A stretch of DNA of 64,000 nucleotides from Gammaproteobacteria bacterium (lineage in GTDB: Bacteria; Pseudomonadota; Gammaproteobacteria; SZUA-140): assembly GCA_015491865.1 (NCBI GenBank), contig WFVD01000026.1, positions 124,001 to 188,000 of the forward strand. The letters run 5' to 3'. A model generated the notes under the pieces. The model was not told where the DNA came from. It did no database searches and saw only the letters and a program-made list of their open reading frames with translations. Positions 54,335 through 64,000 of the stretch are shown one piece after another. Within the stretch, counting starts at the first letter, position 1, and each line of letters starts with the position of its first letter. The position numbers and the translations under genes were made by a program.

Positions 54335-55351
54335 TTACGATGCGACGCGACGATGCTGGGTATCCTCACGGGTGGTGAGGTGCAGGTCCTGAATCATCTT
54401 GATATCCTGCTCAACCTTGCGCCCGGAGGTGGTGAGATAGTCACCAATCATCACCCCGGAGGCGCCGGCCATGAAGATCATCGACTGCATATCACCGAGA
54501 AGGTGGCGTCCCCCCGCGATGCGAATTTCGGCCTGCGGTAGCATGTAACGGAAGAGTGCGATGCTCTTTAAAATCTCCTGCGGCGTCATGGTGATTCTGC
54601 CCTCCATCGGGGTGCCCTCCTGTGGATTAAGGAAATTAAGCGGCACCGATTTCACACCATTCTGGCGCAGGGTGTCGGCGAGTTCGACACGCTGTTCCAG
54701 TGATTCGCCCATGCCGAGGATGCCGCCGGCGCAGACCCGCAGACCCGCCTCGGTGGCGTGGCGAATGGTATCGATATTCTCCTGATAGGTGTGGGTGGTG
54801 CAGATGTTGTCGAAAAAACTTTCGGCACATTCGAGATTATGGTGGTAGTTTTCCATTCCCTGCGCCTTTAGCATCTCGGCAGTTTCACGATCGAGCGCGC
54901 CGAGACTGGCACAGCGACCGATCTCGCTATGTTCTTTCAGCTCACTGAAATACTCCTTTAGCTGCTCACGCTCCCTGTCGGAGCGGACGCCCCACCCTTT
55001 GGAGACCACGCCAAAGTCACTCGCCCCCCATTCACGTGCCTGCCTGGCCTGTGCCACCAGTGTTTCCGATTTAATGTAGTCGTAAACAGGCGCTTTACTC
55101 TCTTTATGGTGGCCGCTCTGCGAGCAGAACGAGCAGTTTTCAGAGCAGTTGCCGGAGCGTACATTTGAGATTGCGCACACTTCGATTTTGTTGCCACGGA
55201 AGTGACGGCGGATGCGGTCGGCACCCGCCATCAGCCAGGCGAGGTAATCCTCATTGAGGTTGATCATCCAGCGCCCTTCGTCGGCTCTCATTTCACCCCC
55301 CTTGAGGATACGTTGGGTGATCTTGTCGATGCGGTTGTATTGCTCGCTCAT
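54335..55351 (-). CDS. bioB: Biotin synthase
   Basis: BioB is the radical-SAM enzyme that inserts sulfur into dethiobiotin. The 338-residue protein has the CxxxCxxC cluster motif C69, C73, C76 in [15 protein letters not shown], plus YNHNLE-type [10 protein letters not shown] and [11 protein letters not shown]. It is first in the bio operon and divergent from comF, so the gap at 55352-55449 holds promoters for both. Confidence 0.96.
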   Translation of the reverse strand: MSEQYNRIDKITQRILKGGEMRADEGRWMINLNEDYLAWLMAGADRIRRHFRGNKIEVCAISNVRSGNCSENCSFCSQSGHHKESKAPVYDYIKSETLVAQARQAREWGASDFGVVSKGWGVRSDREREQLKEYFSELKEHSEIGRCASLGALDRETAEMLKAQGMENYHHNLECAESFFDNICTTHTYQENIDTIRHATEAGLRVCAGGILGMGESLEQRVELADTLRQNGVKSVPLNFLNPQEGTPMEGRITMTPQEILKSIALFRYMLPQAEIRIAGGRHLLGDMQSMIFMAGASGVMIGDYLTTSGRKVEQDIKMIQDLHLTTREDTQHRRVAS

Positions 55352-55449
55352 GGGAGTCGCTCCAGATTAATAGGGATTGTTCTACTGAATAAAGGGTGCA
55401 AATATTGAGGGGTAGCAGAATTCCTGTCAACTTCCATGGAAGGAATATC

Positions 55450-56142
55450 TTGAACAACTGCCTGAAATTTATACAGCGCTATCTGCTGCCACCCGTCTGT
55501 GTGACCTGTGGTGGGACGGCGGAGGATGAGCTAGATATCTGCCACGGCTGCCTCGCCGCGATGCCCGGCCTCGGCACTGTGTGTCGTCGCTGTGCGTTGC
55601 CGCTTGCGCAGGCGGGGATCTGCGGCCGCTGTATGAAAAACCCACCGCCATTTGAGCAGACTTTTGCCCTGTTTCGCTACGCCCACCCGGTTGATCATCT
55701 GATTCAGGAGCTTAAATTCAGTCGGCGGCTGGTCAATGCGCGCCTGCTGGCAACGCTGATGGCAGCATCACTTCAGCAGCAGAAGCAGCGTCTGCCGGAT
55801 CTGATTGTCCCGGTGCCACTGCATCGGCGACGGTTACGGGCGCGTGGTTATAATCAGGCGGTCGAGCTGGCGCGGCCAGTGAGCAGGCTGCTGGGTGTGC
55901 GAATCGGTTTTGGCTGCTGCCAGCGTGTGCGAGAGACAGCGGTACAGTCTGATCTGGTGGCAAAACAGCGTTGTGCCAACGTAAAGGGGGCGTTTAAGGT
56001 GGACGGCTCGCTGCGCGGGGCGCATGTGGTGATCATTGATGATGTGATGACGACCGGCAATACTGTAACGGAGCTGGCGCAAGTGATGCGGGATCGCGGG
56101 GCACGCATCGTTGATATATGGGTGTGTGCACGTGTTCCCTAG
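55450..56142 (+). CDS. ComF family phosphoribosyltransferase-like protein
   Basis: This 230-residue protein has two zinc-ribbon-type pairs (CVTCGG, CHGC; CRRCALPL, CGRCMK) and a PRTase domain with VIIDDVMTTGNTVTEL. This is the ComF/GntX layout, linked to competence or gluconate use in others. TTG 55450 has AAGGA upstream and is preferred over GTG 55396, which lacks a ribosome site. Confidence 0.87.
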   Translation: MNNCLKFIQRYLLPPVCVTCGGTAEDELDICHGCLAAMPGLGTVCRRCALPLAQAGICGRCMKNPPPFEQTFALFRYAHPVDHLIQELKFSRRLVNARLLATLMAASLQQQKQRLPDLIVPVPLHRRRLRARGYNQAVELARPVSRLLGVRIGFGCCQRVRETAVQSDLVAKQRCANVKGAFKVDGSLRGAHVVIIDDVMTTGNTVTELAQVMRDRGARIVDIWVCARVP

Positions 56143-56227
56143 TTGGGTTGTTTGAGTGGCTGTGGTAGATTGGCGCGAATTGAATTCTATTCAGGCTCTG
56201 GTGGGCCAGATATTAAGGAGTGAAGAA

Positions 56228-56818
56228 ATGTTAAAGCGCTATACCCAGGGGGCATTCGGTGCCTTGCTCGCCGCTTCGATGGTATTAATGGTAGCCCCTG
56301 TGGCAAAAGCAGATACGGTAGATCTTAATCTCAATAACGATAGTGTTCAGTTTCTCTATATTTCTCCATTCACAAGTGACGAAGGCCTTGGTGGCGCGAG
56401 TCTGGAAGCGGGGATGATCTACACCGAAGCGAACGATTATCTTGGGATTGTCGGGCTTAATATCAAGGGTGAGGCGGGTAGCGATTCTCCCGGACTGGTG
56501 GCCGGCGTAGGTGTACGCGGTTACGGCATTAGCACCGACCGAGCAGATATCGGTGCGCTGGCAATTGGTGGGCTGGTGCAATATTCACCACCATCGCTAA
56601 GCCGTTTGGGGCTTGTTGGCCAGCTCTACTTTTCTCCGGAAATTCTGACATTTATGGATGGGAAAAACTTGCTGTCAATGGAGTTTCGTGTCGAGTACAA
56701 GGTGCTGACACAGGCGGTTGTCTATGTCGGTTATCGTGATATTGAGAGCGACCTTGATGGCGGTGGCAGCATAGATGTGGATAGTGGTGGCCATCTTGGC
56801 CTGCGCTTTATGTTCTAG
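56228..56818 (+). CDS. YfaZ-family outer-membrane protein
   Basis: This 196-residue secreted protein has a signal peptide (cleavage near AKADT) and an alternating beta-strand pattern typical of a small barrel (LNLNNDSVQFLYIS; GGLVQYSPPSLSRLGLVGQL). It ends in Phe (GLRFMF), the outer-membrane insertion signal. This fits the YfaZ family. ATG 56228 has TAAGGAG upstream. Confidence 0.8.
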   Translation: MLKRYTQGAFGALLAASMVLMVAPVAKADTVDLNLNNDSVQFLYISPFTSDEGLGGASLEAGMIYTEANDYLGIVGLNIKGEAGSDSPGLVAGVGVRGYGISTDRADIGALAIGGLVQYSPPSLSRLGLVGQLYFSPEILTFMDGKNLLSMEFRVEYKVLTQAVVYVGYRDIESDLDGGGSIDVDSGGHLGLRFMF

Positions 56819-56842
56819 GTCTGGCTTGATCGTCTGAATCCT

Positions 56843-57793
56843 GTGCGACAGCATATTGTTGCGGCAGCGGTGGTGCGTGGCGATAAGGTGCTGCTGGCAC
56901 GCCGTCATGCCGCTGCTCATCAAGGCGGTTTGTGGGAATTTCCTGGCGGAAAGGTGGAGCCGGGGGAAGATCCGCTGGCAGCACTGGCGCGTGAGCTGGA
57001 TGAAGAGCTCGGCATCTCGCTGGAGTCTGCTATCCCTTTAATCGAAGTACCGCATGATTACGCTGATCAATCCATCCGGCTGGATGTGTGGCGGGTGGAG
57101 CGTTTTAGCGGCGAGCCGCATGGGCGTGAGGGGCAGCCGCTGGTGTGGGTGGAGATGGATGAGCTGCGGCAATATGAGCTCCCCAGCGCTAATTTACCGG
57201 TGGTCACCGCGATGCAACTCCCCCCCCATTATCTGATTACGCCCGATCCAGCCAGCGAGGGCGAGCGATTTATCCCCCGCCTTGAGGCGTCGCTTCAGGC
57301 GGGGGTGAGGCAGGTGCAGCTACGGGCAAAATCGCTGTCGCGGGGGCACTACCGCGCATTGGCGACAGAAGTAAAGGCGCTGTGTCGCCGCTTTGGGGCG
57401 ACGCTGTTACTGAATGGGGATGCTGAATTGGTGGTTGAGGTGGGGGCTGACGGTCTGCATCTTTCGGGAAGTGCGTTGATGTCACTGAACTGTCGCCCAC
57501 TGAGTAGTGATTATCAGCTCTCAGCCTCCTGCCATGATGCGACTGAACTAAAGTGTGCCAGTGAGGTTGGTGTCGATTTTGTAGTGCTCTCACCCGTGAT
57601 GCCGACCAATACCCATTTGGGCGCTGAAACGCTGGGCTGGCACTTATTTGAGCAGTTACTGAAAGCGGTGCCGCTACCGGTGTACGCGCTGGGTGGAATG
57701 ACGTTGCATGATTTATCAGCGGCGCGGCGCGCAGGTGCCCAGGGGATTGCGGCGATCGGGGCGTTGTGGGGGCTGGACAGGGAGAGCCTTTAG
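56843..57793 (+). CDS. Nudix hydrolase fused to thiamine-phosphate-synthase-like domain
   Basis: This 316-residue protein has a MutT-like Nudix domain (about 1-125) with the Nudix box GGKVEPGEDPLAALARELDE, followed by EELG. A ThiE-like TIM-barrel (about 135-316) follows with FVVLSPVMPTNTHLGAE and VYALGGMTL. This fusion is known in gammaproteobacteria as MutT paired with thiamine monophosphate synthase homologue. Whether the ThiE half is catalytic is unclear. GTG start. Confidence 0.9.
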   Translation: MRQHIVAAAVVRGDKVLLARRHAAAHQGGLWEFPGGKVEPGEDPLAALARELDEELGISLESAIPLIEVPHDYADQSIRLDVWRVERFSGEPHGREGQPLVWVEMDELRQYELPSANLPVVTAMQLPPHYLITPDPASEGERFIPRLEASLQAGVRQVQLRAKSLSRGHYRALATEVKALCRRFGATLLLNGDAELVVEVGADGLHLSGSALMSLNCRPLSSDYQLSASCHDATELKCASEVGVDFVVLSPVMPTNTHLGAETLGWHLFEQLLKAVPLPVYALGGMTLHDLSAARRAGAQGIAAIGALWGLDRESL

Positions 57794-57984
57794 GAAAAGA
57801 GCTGTTTCTGAGGCCTTCGCACGAGCAGGAGTTTTGTTCTTTGGCAAAACAAAAGCGCACGGAATAAGGGCGTTTATCGCAATAAATGACCGATTGAGTA
57901 CGCTTTTAACGCCGCCAGAGGAGAAAAGAACAGTTGTACATAAGGTCTCTATTAATCGGCCTGATAAATTGAACGCACCCTTAG

Positions 57985-58164
57985 TTAGTGCTCATCGAAC
58001 GTCCGTATTTCTTCTGAGGAGGGTTGTGGAGCGCCTGGAATGCGATGCTCTTCATCGTTCCATTTTCCAAAATCGATCATGCGGCAGCGTTCACTGCAGA
58101 AGGGGCGCCAGCGTGCCGTCGACCAGTCAACCGATTTTTTACAGGTGGGGCAATTCACGTTCAT
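57985..58164 (-). CDS. yacG: DNA gyrase inhibitor YacG (zinc protein)
   Basis: This short gene encodes 59 residues. It has a four-cysteine zinc site in [10 protein letters not shown] and [14 protein letters not shown], then [11 protein letters not shown]. The CPTC...FCSERCR...DxGxW signature is diagnostic. YacG binds GyrB in E. coli. It follows zapD on the same strand, as expected in the coaE-zapD-yacG cluster. Confidence 0.93.
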   Translation of the reverse strand: MNVNCPTCKKSVDWSTARWRPFCSERCRMIDFGKWNDEEHRIPGAPQPSSEEIRTFDEH

Positions 58165-58174
58165 CTGGTCGTAC

Positions 58175-58939
58175 CTAAATCGCGCAGGTAGTGAGAATAA
58201 AGTCGATATCCTGGGACGACTGGGTGGGGCGATCCTGAAAATTGGTGCTCATAAAGCGGACAGTGAAACGGTGTTTGCCGCCGCTGATTTCAGCGAAGCA
58301 GGGGAGGTTGTCCGGCATTGTGACGCGGATCAACTGAAATGGTGCGCTGGTCTCTAGGGTGCGCTGGAAAAAACCGGACTCCGCAATTTCATTGGTTGAG
58401 GTGGCGCTATCACGAATAAGCTTCAGGATAAGCGCGATTGCGGCACGGATGTCATCAAAGCCAGAGAGCCACCCTTTCAGGTCGTTGAGCCGTTTGTCGG
58501 GTGGCCGCTCTAACCAGTAGTGGTAGCTGGGCAGGTCGAAGTCACAGGTGCCACCAGCAATGGAGCTGCGCTGCTTGATACAGCTCAGGAACTCATTCTG
58601 GCGAAGCTGGTGACCAATCTGCCCCTGGGTGCCGTGGAGAAGGTCGACCAGGCGGTCGATCTCATCTAATAGTGAGGTGAGCATTTTATGGTCGACGCCG
58701 GGGGTGCTCTCAAGTTTCGATAGCCCTGCGCTGATCCGTTCCAGCTCCTTGATCACCTCGGTTTTGAGGTCGGCTCGGCTAAAGATATTCAGCACATCAA
58801 GCAGAGATGCCAGCGTCGCCCGACTGTCCCATGCCGCATCACGCGGCAGGGTGTAGTCGATCTGTTGAAAGAGGAAGTCGAGCCTTAAAAAGAGGCGAAT
58901 TCGCTCATTCAATGGTTGTTCGTATGTCGTCTGCCTCAT
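58175..58939 (-). CDS. zapD: Cell-division protein ZapD
   Basis: ZapD cross-links FtsZ filaments. The 254-residue, largely helical protein has [20 protein letters not shown] at its start and [19 protein letters not shown] in the middle, both characteristic. It lies between coaE and yacG. Confidence 0.93.
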   Translation of the reverse strand: MRQTTYEQPLNERIRLFLRLDFLFQQIDYTLPRDAAWDSRATLASLLDVLNIFSRADLKTEVIKELERISAGLSKLESTPGVDHKMLTSLLDEIDRLVDLLHGTQGQIGHQLRQNEFLSCIKQRSSIAGGTCDFDLPSYHYWLERPPDKRLNDLKGWLSGFDDIRAAIALILKLIRDSATSTNEIAESGFFQRTLETSAPFQLIRVTMPDNLPCFAEISGGKHRFTVRFMSTNFQDRPTQSSQDIDFILTTCAI

Positions 58940-59069
58940 TTTTTCCGATTAAGCTGATGGTCAGTTTTGCTTTGTTTCACATATTGCTGAATATTAAGGA
59001 CTTTTATAGTCTGCTTAACGCCTCTATCGGCTCCATTGTCTATCACCTTAAGTCGAATGGCAAATTGGG

Positions 59070-59672
59070 TTACGATCTGTTTTTGGCGATCGAGAGGTAT
59101 TTTTGATGGTAAGTCTCGACTTGTGCCCGCAAGTGGCGAATATCTCCACTATTGTCGATGATATCGTCGGCCAGCGCCAGGCGCGCGGCACGACTGGCCT
59201 GTGATGAGATGATCGCCGCAACTGCCTCTTCCGTCTGCTCATCCCGTTCGATGACGCGCTGGCGCTGTTCATCTTCAGTGGTGTCAATGACGAGGATTCG
59301 ATCTGCAATCTCCATCTGGCTGCTTTCCACCAGCAGTGGAATGGCAACAATGCAGTAAGGGGTGGTGAGTTCGGCGATGCGGCGAACCATCTCCCTGCGA
59401 ATACGGGGATGAAGAATAGACTCCAGCAGCTGCTTTTTTTTACTGTCGCTAAAAATTAGCTGGCGCAGTCTTTTGCGGTCGAGAGAGCCTTTGGTTGTTA
59501 AAACCGCGCTCCCAAACTGCTGTGTGATTTCATCAAGCGCCGGTTCACCTGGTTCGACCAGCGAGCGCGCAATCAGATCGGCATCAATGATGGGGGAGCC
59601 CAGTGTCTCAAATAAGCGGCAGGCGGTCGTTTTTCCGCTGCCAATACCGCCAGTAAGTGCAACAACCAGCAT
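59070..59672 (-). CDS. coaE: Dephospho-CoA kinase
   Basis: CoaE phosphorylates dephospho-CoA in the last step of CoA synthesis. The 200-residue kinase has VALTGGIGSGKTTACRLF (P-loop), DADLIAR, LHPRIRREM and VIDTTEDEQRQRV. It lies 36 bp after pilD. Confidence 0.96.
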   Translation of the reverse strand: MLVVALTGGIGSGKTTACRLFETLGSPIIDADLIARSLVEPGEPALDEITQQFGSAVLTTKGSLDRKRLRQLIFSDSKKKQLLESILHPRIRREMVRRIAELTTPYCIVAIPLLVESSQMEIADRILVIDTTEDEQRQRVIERDEQTEEAVAAIISSQASRAARLALADDIIDNSGDIRHLRAQVETYHQKYLSIAKNRS

Positions 59673-59708
59673 GGCGTTGAGTCACCTTTATTAAATTAAA
59701 GGCTCTAT

Positions 59709-60581
59709 TTAGGGTGAGATGCCCGTGGTTGTCAAATATGACTGGGTGATCTGGTCGCCCCATAAGAGGGTAATCCAGCCTGCAGTCGCGAGGTAGGGGC
59801 CAAATGGGATGGGGATATTTTTATCTCGGCCGCGAACTACGATGAGCGTGATGCCGACGATCGCGCCGACAAGCGATGAAAGCAGAATAATTGGTAATAT
59901 CGCCTGCCATCCCATCCACGCGCCGAGCATGGCGAGTAGTTTAAAGTCGCCGTGCCCCATGCCCTCTTTACCCGTAGTCAACTTGAATACAATATAGACC
60001 GACCAGAGGCTGAGGTAACCGGCCAGCCCACCGATGATGGCCGATTCAGGGCTGGTAAAAATGCCTGCAAGGCTGATGCCGAGGCCGAGCCATAAAAAAG
60101 GGAGCGTGATGTTATCGGGTAGCAACTGATGGTCAAAGTCAATCACGGTGAGTGTGATGAGTGCCCAGGTGAGGAGTAGTGCGGCAGCGGTTTCTATTGT
60201 TGGCCCAAAATGCCACGCGACCACGATGGAGAGTAGCGCTGTGGTCGCTTCGATGATGGGATAGCGAGCTGGGATTCGGATACCGCAATCGCTGCAGCGG
60301 CCTTTAAGAAATAGATAGCTCAGGAGTGGAATATTTTCTACAGCTTTTATTTGATGGTTGCATCTGGGGCAGTGCGAATTGGGCGAGACCAGGTTGAAGG
60401 GCTTCTCCTCCTTGTCAGAAGGTTCATTCCCTAAAAGGTCATTACACTGAGCATGCCACTCTTTTTCCATCATCACCGGCAGGCGCAGGATGACAACATT
60501 GAGAAAGCTGCCCACCAGTAAGCCCAAAATGCCAATGACGGAGATAAAGGTGATCGCACTTTCACTAAACAGCTGTAGCAT
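59709..60581 (-). CDS. pilD: Prepilin peptidase/N-methyltransferase PilD
   Basis: PilD cleaves and N-methylates type IV pilin and secretion pseudopilins. The 290-residue protein has two CxxC pairs (CPRCNHQIKA, CSDCGIRIPA), seven or eight helices, and the catalytic aspartates in LTVIDFDHQLLPD and GMGHGDFKLLAM. It follows pilC. Confidence 0.96.
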   Translation of the reverse strand: MLQLFSESAITFISVIGILGLLVGSFLNVVILRLPVMMEKEWHAQCNDLLGNEPSDKEEKPFNLVSPNSHCPRCNHQIKAVENIPLLSYLFLKGRCSDCGIRIPARYPIIEATTALLSIVVAWHFGPTIETAAALLLTWALITLTVIDFDHQLLPDNITLPFLWLGLGISLAGIFTSPESAIIGGLAGYLSLWSVYIVFKLTTGKEGMGHGDFKLLAMLGAWMGWQAILPIILLSSLVGAIVGITLIVVRGRDKNIPIPFGPYLATAGWITLLWGDQITQSYLTTTGISP

Positions 60582-60626
60582 CTTGAGTCAGGCTCTTTAA
60601 TTATTTTTATAAATAGTTACTTAAAA

Positions 60627-61850
60627 TTATACGACCGATCCCATTTTGAAAATAGGCAGGTACATCGCGATGACAAGGCCGCCGACTACAACGCCAAGAA
60701 ATGCCATGATCAGTGGCTCTAACAGGCTGGTTAAGCCATCAACGGCATCATCAACCTCCTGCTCATAAAAGTCGGCGACTTTTGCCAGCATGCTATCGAT
60801 TGAGCCTGCCTCTTCGCCGATCGCAACCATCTGTGTGACCATGTTTGGAAATAGCCCCGACTGTTTCATCACCACATTAAGTTGATTACCCGTTGCAATA
60901 TCATCGCGCATTTTGAGGATCGCCTCTGTATAAACGATATTGCCCGCTGCACCGGAGACAGTATTCATCGCTTCGACAAGCGGAACACCGGCAGCAAACA
61001 TGGTGGAAAGTGTGCGAGAAAAGCGGGCAATGGTTGCTTTAGTGACTAGCGGGCCAATAATAGGCGCTTTCAGCGCAATTTTGTCGAGCATGTGATTAAA
61101 CTTTCTGGAGCGCTTTTTTGCTTCCATTAACAGGTAGACTACGCCGCCAGCACCACCGGCGATCGCCCACCACCATTCCTGAAAGACCTCAGATAACTTT
61201 ACGACGAATAGTGTGAGTGCAGGCAGGTCAGCACCAAACTGGTCAAACATGCTCTGAAATTGAGGTACCACAAAAATAAGCAGAATGGCGGTGATAATAA
61301 AAGCAACGACTACTACGGCAATGGGGTAAAACATCGCTTTTTTGATTTTACTCTTCATCGCCTCCGTTTTTTCTTTGTAGGTGGCAATTTTTTCGAGCAG
61401 CGTTTCGAGAATACCTGCATGTTCACCGGCGGTAACAAGATTAACATAGAGGTCATCAAACTGTAGCGGGTGTTTCGCAAGCGCGTCGGCAAAGGTGTTG
61501 CCACCTTCAACATCTGCTTTAATCGACATAATCAGTGTCTGCATCGCCGGGTTGTCGTGTCCTTTTCCAATAATATCGAAAGACTGTACTAGCGGTACAC
61601 CAGAGGCCATCATGGTGGACATCTGGCGACTGAAGAGTGCAATATCCTTCGGCGTAATATTTCCTTTACTACTGCCCCCAAAGAGTGGTTTCGGTTTTTT
61701 TCTGACCTTTTTAGGCGTGATGCCCTGACGGCGCAGTTCCGCTTTTACTAATGCCGGGCTGGTGCCGTTTGTTTCACCTTTGACTTTTGTTCCCTGTCGG
61801 TTAGTGCCTTCCCATAAGAAGGTCTCTTTGCTTACAGTTTTAGTAGCCAT
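60627..61850 (-). CDS. pilC: Type IV pilus inner-membrane platform PilC
   Basis: This 407-residue protein has an N-terminal basic region and two GspF-type domains: PLVQSFDIIGKGHDNPAMQ with EHAGILETLLEKIATY, and the second with VPLVEAMNTVSGAAGN and VAIGEEAGSIDSML. Three helices are present. PilC couples PilB to pilin assembly. It lies between pilB and pilD. Confidence 0.95.
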   Translation of the reverse strand: MATKTVSKETFLWEGTNRQGTKVKGETNGTSPALVKAELRRQGITPKKVRKKPKPLFGGSSKGNITPKDIALFSRQMSTMMASGVPLVQSFDIIGKGHDNPAMQTLIMSIKADVEGGNTFADALAKHPLQFDDLYVNLVTAGEHAGILETLLEKIATYKEKTEAMKSKIKKAMFYPIAVVVVAFIITAILLIFVVPQFQSMFDQFGADLPALTLFVVKLSEVFQEWWWAIAGGAGGVVYLLMEAKKRSRKFNHMLDKIALKAPIIGPLVTKATIARFSRTLSTMFAAGVPLVEAMNTVSGAAGNIVYTEAILKMRDDIATGNQLNVVMKQSGLFPNMVTQMVAIGEEAGSIDSMLAKVADFYEQEVDDAVDGLTSLLEPLIMAFLGVVVGGLVIAMYLPIFKMGSVV

Positions 61851-61865
61851 CTGGATTTCCTGAGG

Positions 61866-63584
61866 TTAATCGGCGGTAACAATACGGTTGAGTTCTTCAA
61901 GGCTGAGGATGCCTTGCCTGACTTTTATCAGGCCTGATGCGTGAAGGTCGTTTACACCCTCCGATTTTGCCAGGTCTGCAAGTTGTATTGCGTTACCACC
62001 TTCCATGATAAGTTTCCCCATCGCCTCTGAAATAGGCATCACCTGGTAGATACCGACACGCCCCTTGTAACCTCCATTGCATTGATCACATCCGACGGGG
62101 CCATAGATAGTCAGGTCGTTAAGCTCCTCTTCCTTGAACCCCTCTTTTAACAGGGCTTCCCTGGGGATATCAAGAGGCTGTTTACAGTGTTTGCATAAAC
62201 GGCGTCCCAGTCGCTGTGCGATGATGAGACTAACGGCGGAAGCGATATTGAAGGGGGCGATGCCCATATTGATCAATCGTGTTAATGTCTGTGGCGCATC
62301 GTTGGTATGAAGGGTGGAGATAACAAAGTGACCGGTCTGCGCCGCCTTGATCGCAATCTCACCAGTTTCGATATCTCGAATCTCACCCACCATGATGATG
62401 TCTGGATCCTGTCGTAAAAACGATTTCAATGCAGACGGAAAGGTAAGGCCCGCCTTGGGGTTTACATTCACCTGGTTGATACCCTGCAGGCTAATTTCAG
62501 CGGGGTCTTCTGCAGTTGAGATATTACGATCATCAGTATTGAGAATATTGAGCGCGGTATAAAGTGAGACGGTTTTACCACTCCCCGTTGGGCCGGTGAC
62601 TAACACCATGCCGTAAGGCTTATGGATCGCATCCATAAACAGTTTTTTCTGGTCTTCTTCATAGCCCAGTGCATCGATACCGAGCGTCGCACTACTCGGG
62701 TCAAGAATACGCATCACGATCTTTTCACCAAAAAGTGTGGGGCAGGTGCTAACACGAAAATCGATTGCACGGGTTTTTGAAATCTTCATCTTCATCCGCC
62801 CATCCTGAGGAATGCGGCGCTCGGAGATATCGAGTTGAGATAGTACTTTAATGCGCGCAGAAATCTTTCTGACTAACGTGATGGGGGGGCTAGCGACTTC
62901 CTGCAGGATACCATCAATACGAAAACGGACACGGTAGACTTTTTCATATGGTTCGAAGTGGAGATCAGAGGCGCCTTTATTAATGGCATCCAGTAACACC
63001 TTGTTGACGAAACGTACAACCGGAGTGTCATCCACTTCAGTCTCGTCACCATCTTCGCCAGCACCCTCTTCGTCGCCGCCTGAAATATCGAGGTCATCGA
63101 GGTCAGTGTCATCCAGGTCATCCATTGTTGTATCCTGATCATTCAGGACAGTTTCAATGATTTTCGCGAGTTTATCCTCTTCTACCAGAATCGCTTCAGC
63201 ATTGGCACCGACATTAAATTTGAATTCATCCAGAGCATCCTGATTGGTTGGATCTGAGACCGCGACAAAAAGGCGATTACCGCGCTTAAACAGGGGTAGC
63301 GCATTATGCTTAACGATCATCTTATGGTCGACTAGAGTGGTTGCCGCAGACTCAAGATCCATGCTGTTGATATCGAAAACTGGGGTGCCAAACTCCTGCG
63401 CAGCAGCATGGGCTATGGAGCTGCTGTCCAGGATCTCTTTTTCGACAAGATAACGTACTAGCGGGACTTTCTTTTTAGTAGCCTTCTCAAAGGCTTCAAT
63501 GGCCTTTTCTTCTTCCAGTAGTCCGTCTAGCACCAGCTTTCTGGCGAGGCCGCTAAGGTTTAAATTGGCTGCTGGTGTGCTCAT
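61866..63584 (-). CDS. pilB: Type IV pilus assembly ATPase PilB
   Basis: This 572-residue GspE-type ATPase has an N-terminal MshEN domain, an unusual acidic stretch (about 150-180, rich in Asp/Glu), Walker A GPTGSGKTVSLYTAL, the Asp box, MVGEIRDIETGEIA (Walker B) and a zinc-binding CKHCKQP with CDQCNGGYKGRVG. It powers pilus extension. First gene of the pilBCD run. Confidence 0.95.
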   Translation of the reverse strand: MSTPAANLNLSGLARKLVLDGLLEEEKAIEAFEKATKKKVPLVRYLVEKEILDSSSIAHAAAQEFGTPVFDINSMDLESAATTLVDHKMIVKHNALPLFKRGNRLFVAVSDPTNQDALDEFKFNVGANAEAILVEEDKLAKIIETVLNDQDTTMDDLDDTDLDDLDISGGDEEGAGEDGDETEVDDTPVVRFVNKVLLDAINKGASDLHFEPYEKVYRVRFRIDGILQEVASPPITLVRKISARIKVLSQLDISERRIPQDGRMKMKISKTRAIDFRVSTCPTLFGEKIVMRILDPSSATLGIDALGYEEDQKKLFMDAIHKPYGMVLVTGPTGSGKTVSLYTALNILNTDDRNISTAEDPAEISLQGINQVNVNPKAGLTFPSALKSFLRQDPDIIMVGEIRDIETGEIAIKAAQTGHFVISTLHTNDAPQTLTRLINMGIAPFNIASAVSLIIAQRLGRRLCKHCKQPLDIPREALLKEGFKEEELNDLTIYGPVGCDQCNGGYKGRVGIYQVMPISEAMGKLIMEGGNAIQLADLAKSEGVNDLHASGLIKVRQGILSLEELNRIVTAD

Positions 63585-63705
63585 ATAACTATCAGAATTA
63601 TTTAGACTATTTAGAATGTATCGTTGTATGGGAATTATCGGCTGTGCGAGGTAATTATTTAGGCGAGTCCAGTGGACAGTGGTGGTGGGGTTTCTTGTAA
63701 GTAGA

Positions 63706-64000
63706 TTATAGCTTTTTACATGCGTTTATATGCCCCTGGGCGCAGCTTATTTTGAAGGCTTTATTTGCCATTTCCTGTTTGCCATGGGCCTGTAGAATGA
63801 GCCCTCTTCCCATATGGGCTTTGGGTGTGTTGAAGGCGAGGGTGATAGTTTTATTAAAATCATCAAGCGCCATCAGATAGTTTTTTTGCTGGAAGTAGGC
63901 GTTTGCGCGCCCTAAATAGGCGTGGCTAAATTGAGGGTTGATAGCAATGACTTTTGAGTAGTCATTTTGCGCTTCATCATATTTTTCTAAATATGAATAA
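63706..64000 (-). CDS. TPR-repeat protein, 5' end outside window
   Basis: The last 98 residues are visible. Helical repeats carry the TPR pattern, with KYDEAQNDYSKVIAINPQF, AYLGRANAYFQQKNYLMALD and AHMGRGLILQAHGKQEMA, ending in a Sel1-like CAQGHINACKKL. TPR proteins are adaptors; the partner is unknown. It is 121 bp upstream of pilB on the same strand. Confidence 0.75.
   Translation of the reverse strand, partial: YSYLEKYDEAQNDYSKVIAINPQFSHAYLGRANAYFQQKNYLMALDDFNKTITLAFNTPKAHMGRGLILQAHGKQEMANKAFKISCAQGHINACKKL

Noticed and set aside
57831-57850. GTTTTG...CAAAAC stem after the Nudix-ThiE gene, as terminator
   Set aside because: The stem is weak and AT-only in part, and no T-run follows.

Overview
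The window is a 64 kb chromosomal piece of a gammaproteobacterium. Several blocks have typical gammaproteobacterial gene orders: hemX-hemD-hemC-algR-algZ next to argH, lptM-lysA, rsmD / M16 peptidases facing ftsY-ftsE-ftsX-rpoH, bioB-bioF-bioH-bioC-bioD, and pilB-pilC-pilD-coaE-zapD-yacG. The hem/alg/argH order and class I CyaA resemble non-enteric lineages such as Pseudomonadales or Chromatiales. The many c-type cytochromes and the C-family (cbb3-like) heme-copper oxidase suggest a respiratory, possibly microaerobic or denitrifying lifestyle. I cannot name the genus. I saw no tRNA, rRNA, CRISPR array, insertion sequence or prophage.

Layout. 1-6.1 kb: heme synthesis (hemX partial, hemD, hemC), the LytTR-type algR/algZ two-component pair and argH. 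6.1-12.2 kb: a PAS/degenerate GGDEF protein, cyaA, lptM, lysA and a methyltransferase. 12.2-22 kb: an orphan lipoprotein, a hydantoinase/oxoprolinase-family protein, a GldA-GldG-like ABC transporter operon with a DUF4340-type protein, mutM, and a large membrane glycosyltransferase-like protein. 22-34 kb: a visibly AT-richer respiratory region. It holds a cytochrome c4, two related membrane-anchored monoheme cytochromes, a short four-helix heme-copper-oxidase-like protein, a thioredoxin-fold lipoprotein, divergent ccoN and ccoO (no ccoP), a ccoS-like gene, a membrane-anchored SUMF1-fold protein, and many small membrane proteins, several too short for ordinary ORF calling. 34-40.5 kb: a membrane spermidine-synthase-like protein, then ccoG with two membrane/lipoprotein partners, then a second short heme-copper-oxidase-like protein on the other strand. 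40.7-46.7 kb: gamma-glutamyltransferase, ferredoxin, coaD, rsmD and two M16 peptidases. 46.9-50.7 kb: ftsYEX-rpoH, with a perfect CIRCE operator before rpoH. 50.7-55.4 kb: the complete late biotin pathway. 55.4-64 kb: comF, a YfaZ-like protein, a Nudix-ThiE fusion, yacG, zapD, coaE, pilD, pilC, pilB and a partial TPR protein.

Most of the window is housekeeping. The part most likely to hold something new is 22-40.5 kb. The CcoN homologue keeps every heme and CuB ligand and the active-site tyrosine, but has Gln where C-family oxidases have a conserved Glu. Its neighbours are not the usual ccoQP/ccoGHIS set. A CRP/FNR-superfamily-type dyad (TGAC-N4-GTCA) lies upstream of the ccoN transcription unit. 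The most economical reading is a divergent C-family terminal reductase (O2, or possibly NO) with its own accessory and small subunits. That reading is inference; the individual motifs are directly visible.
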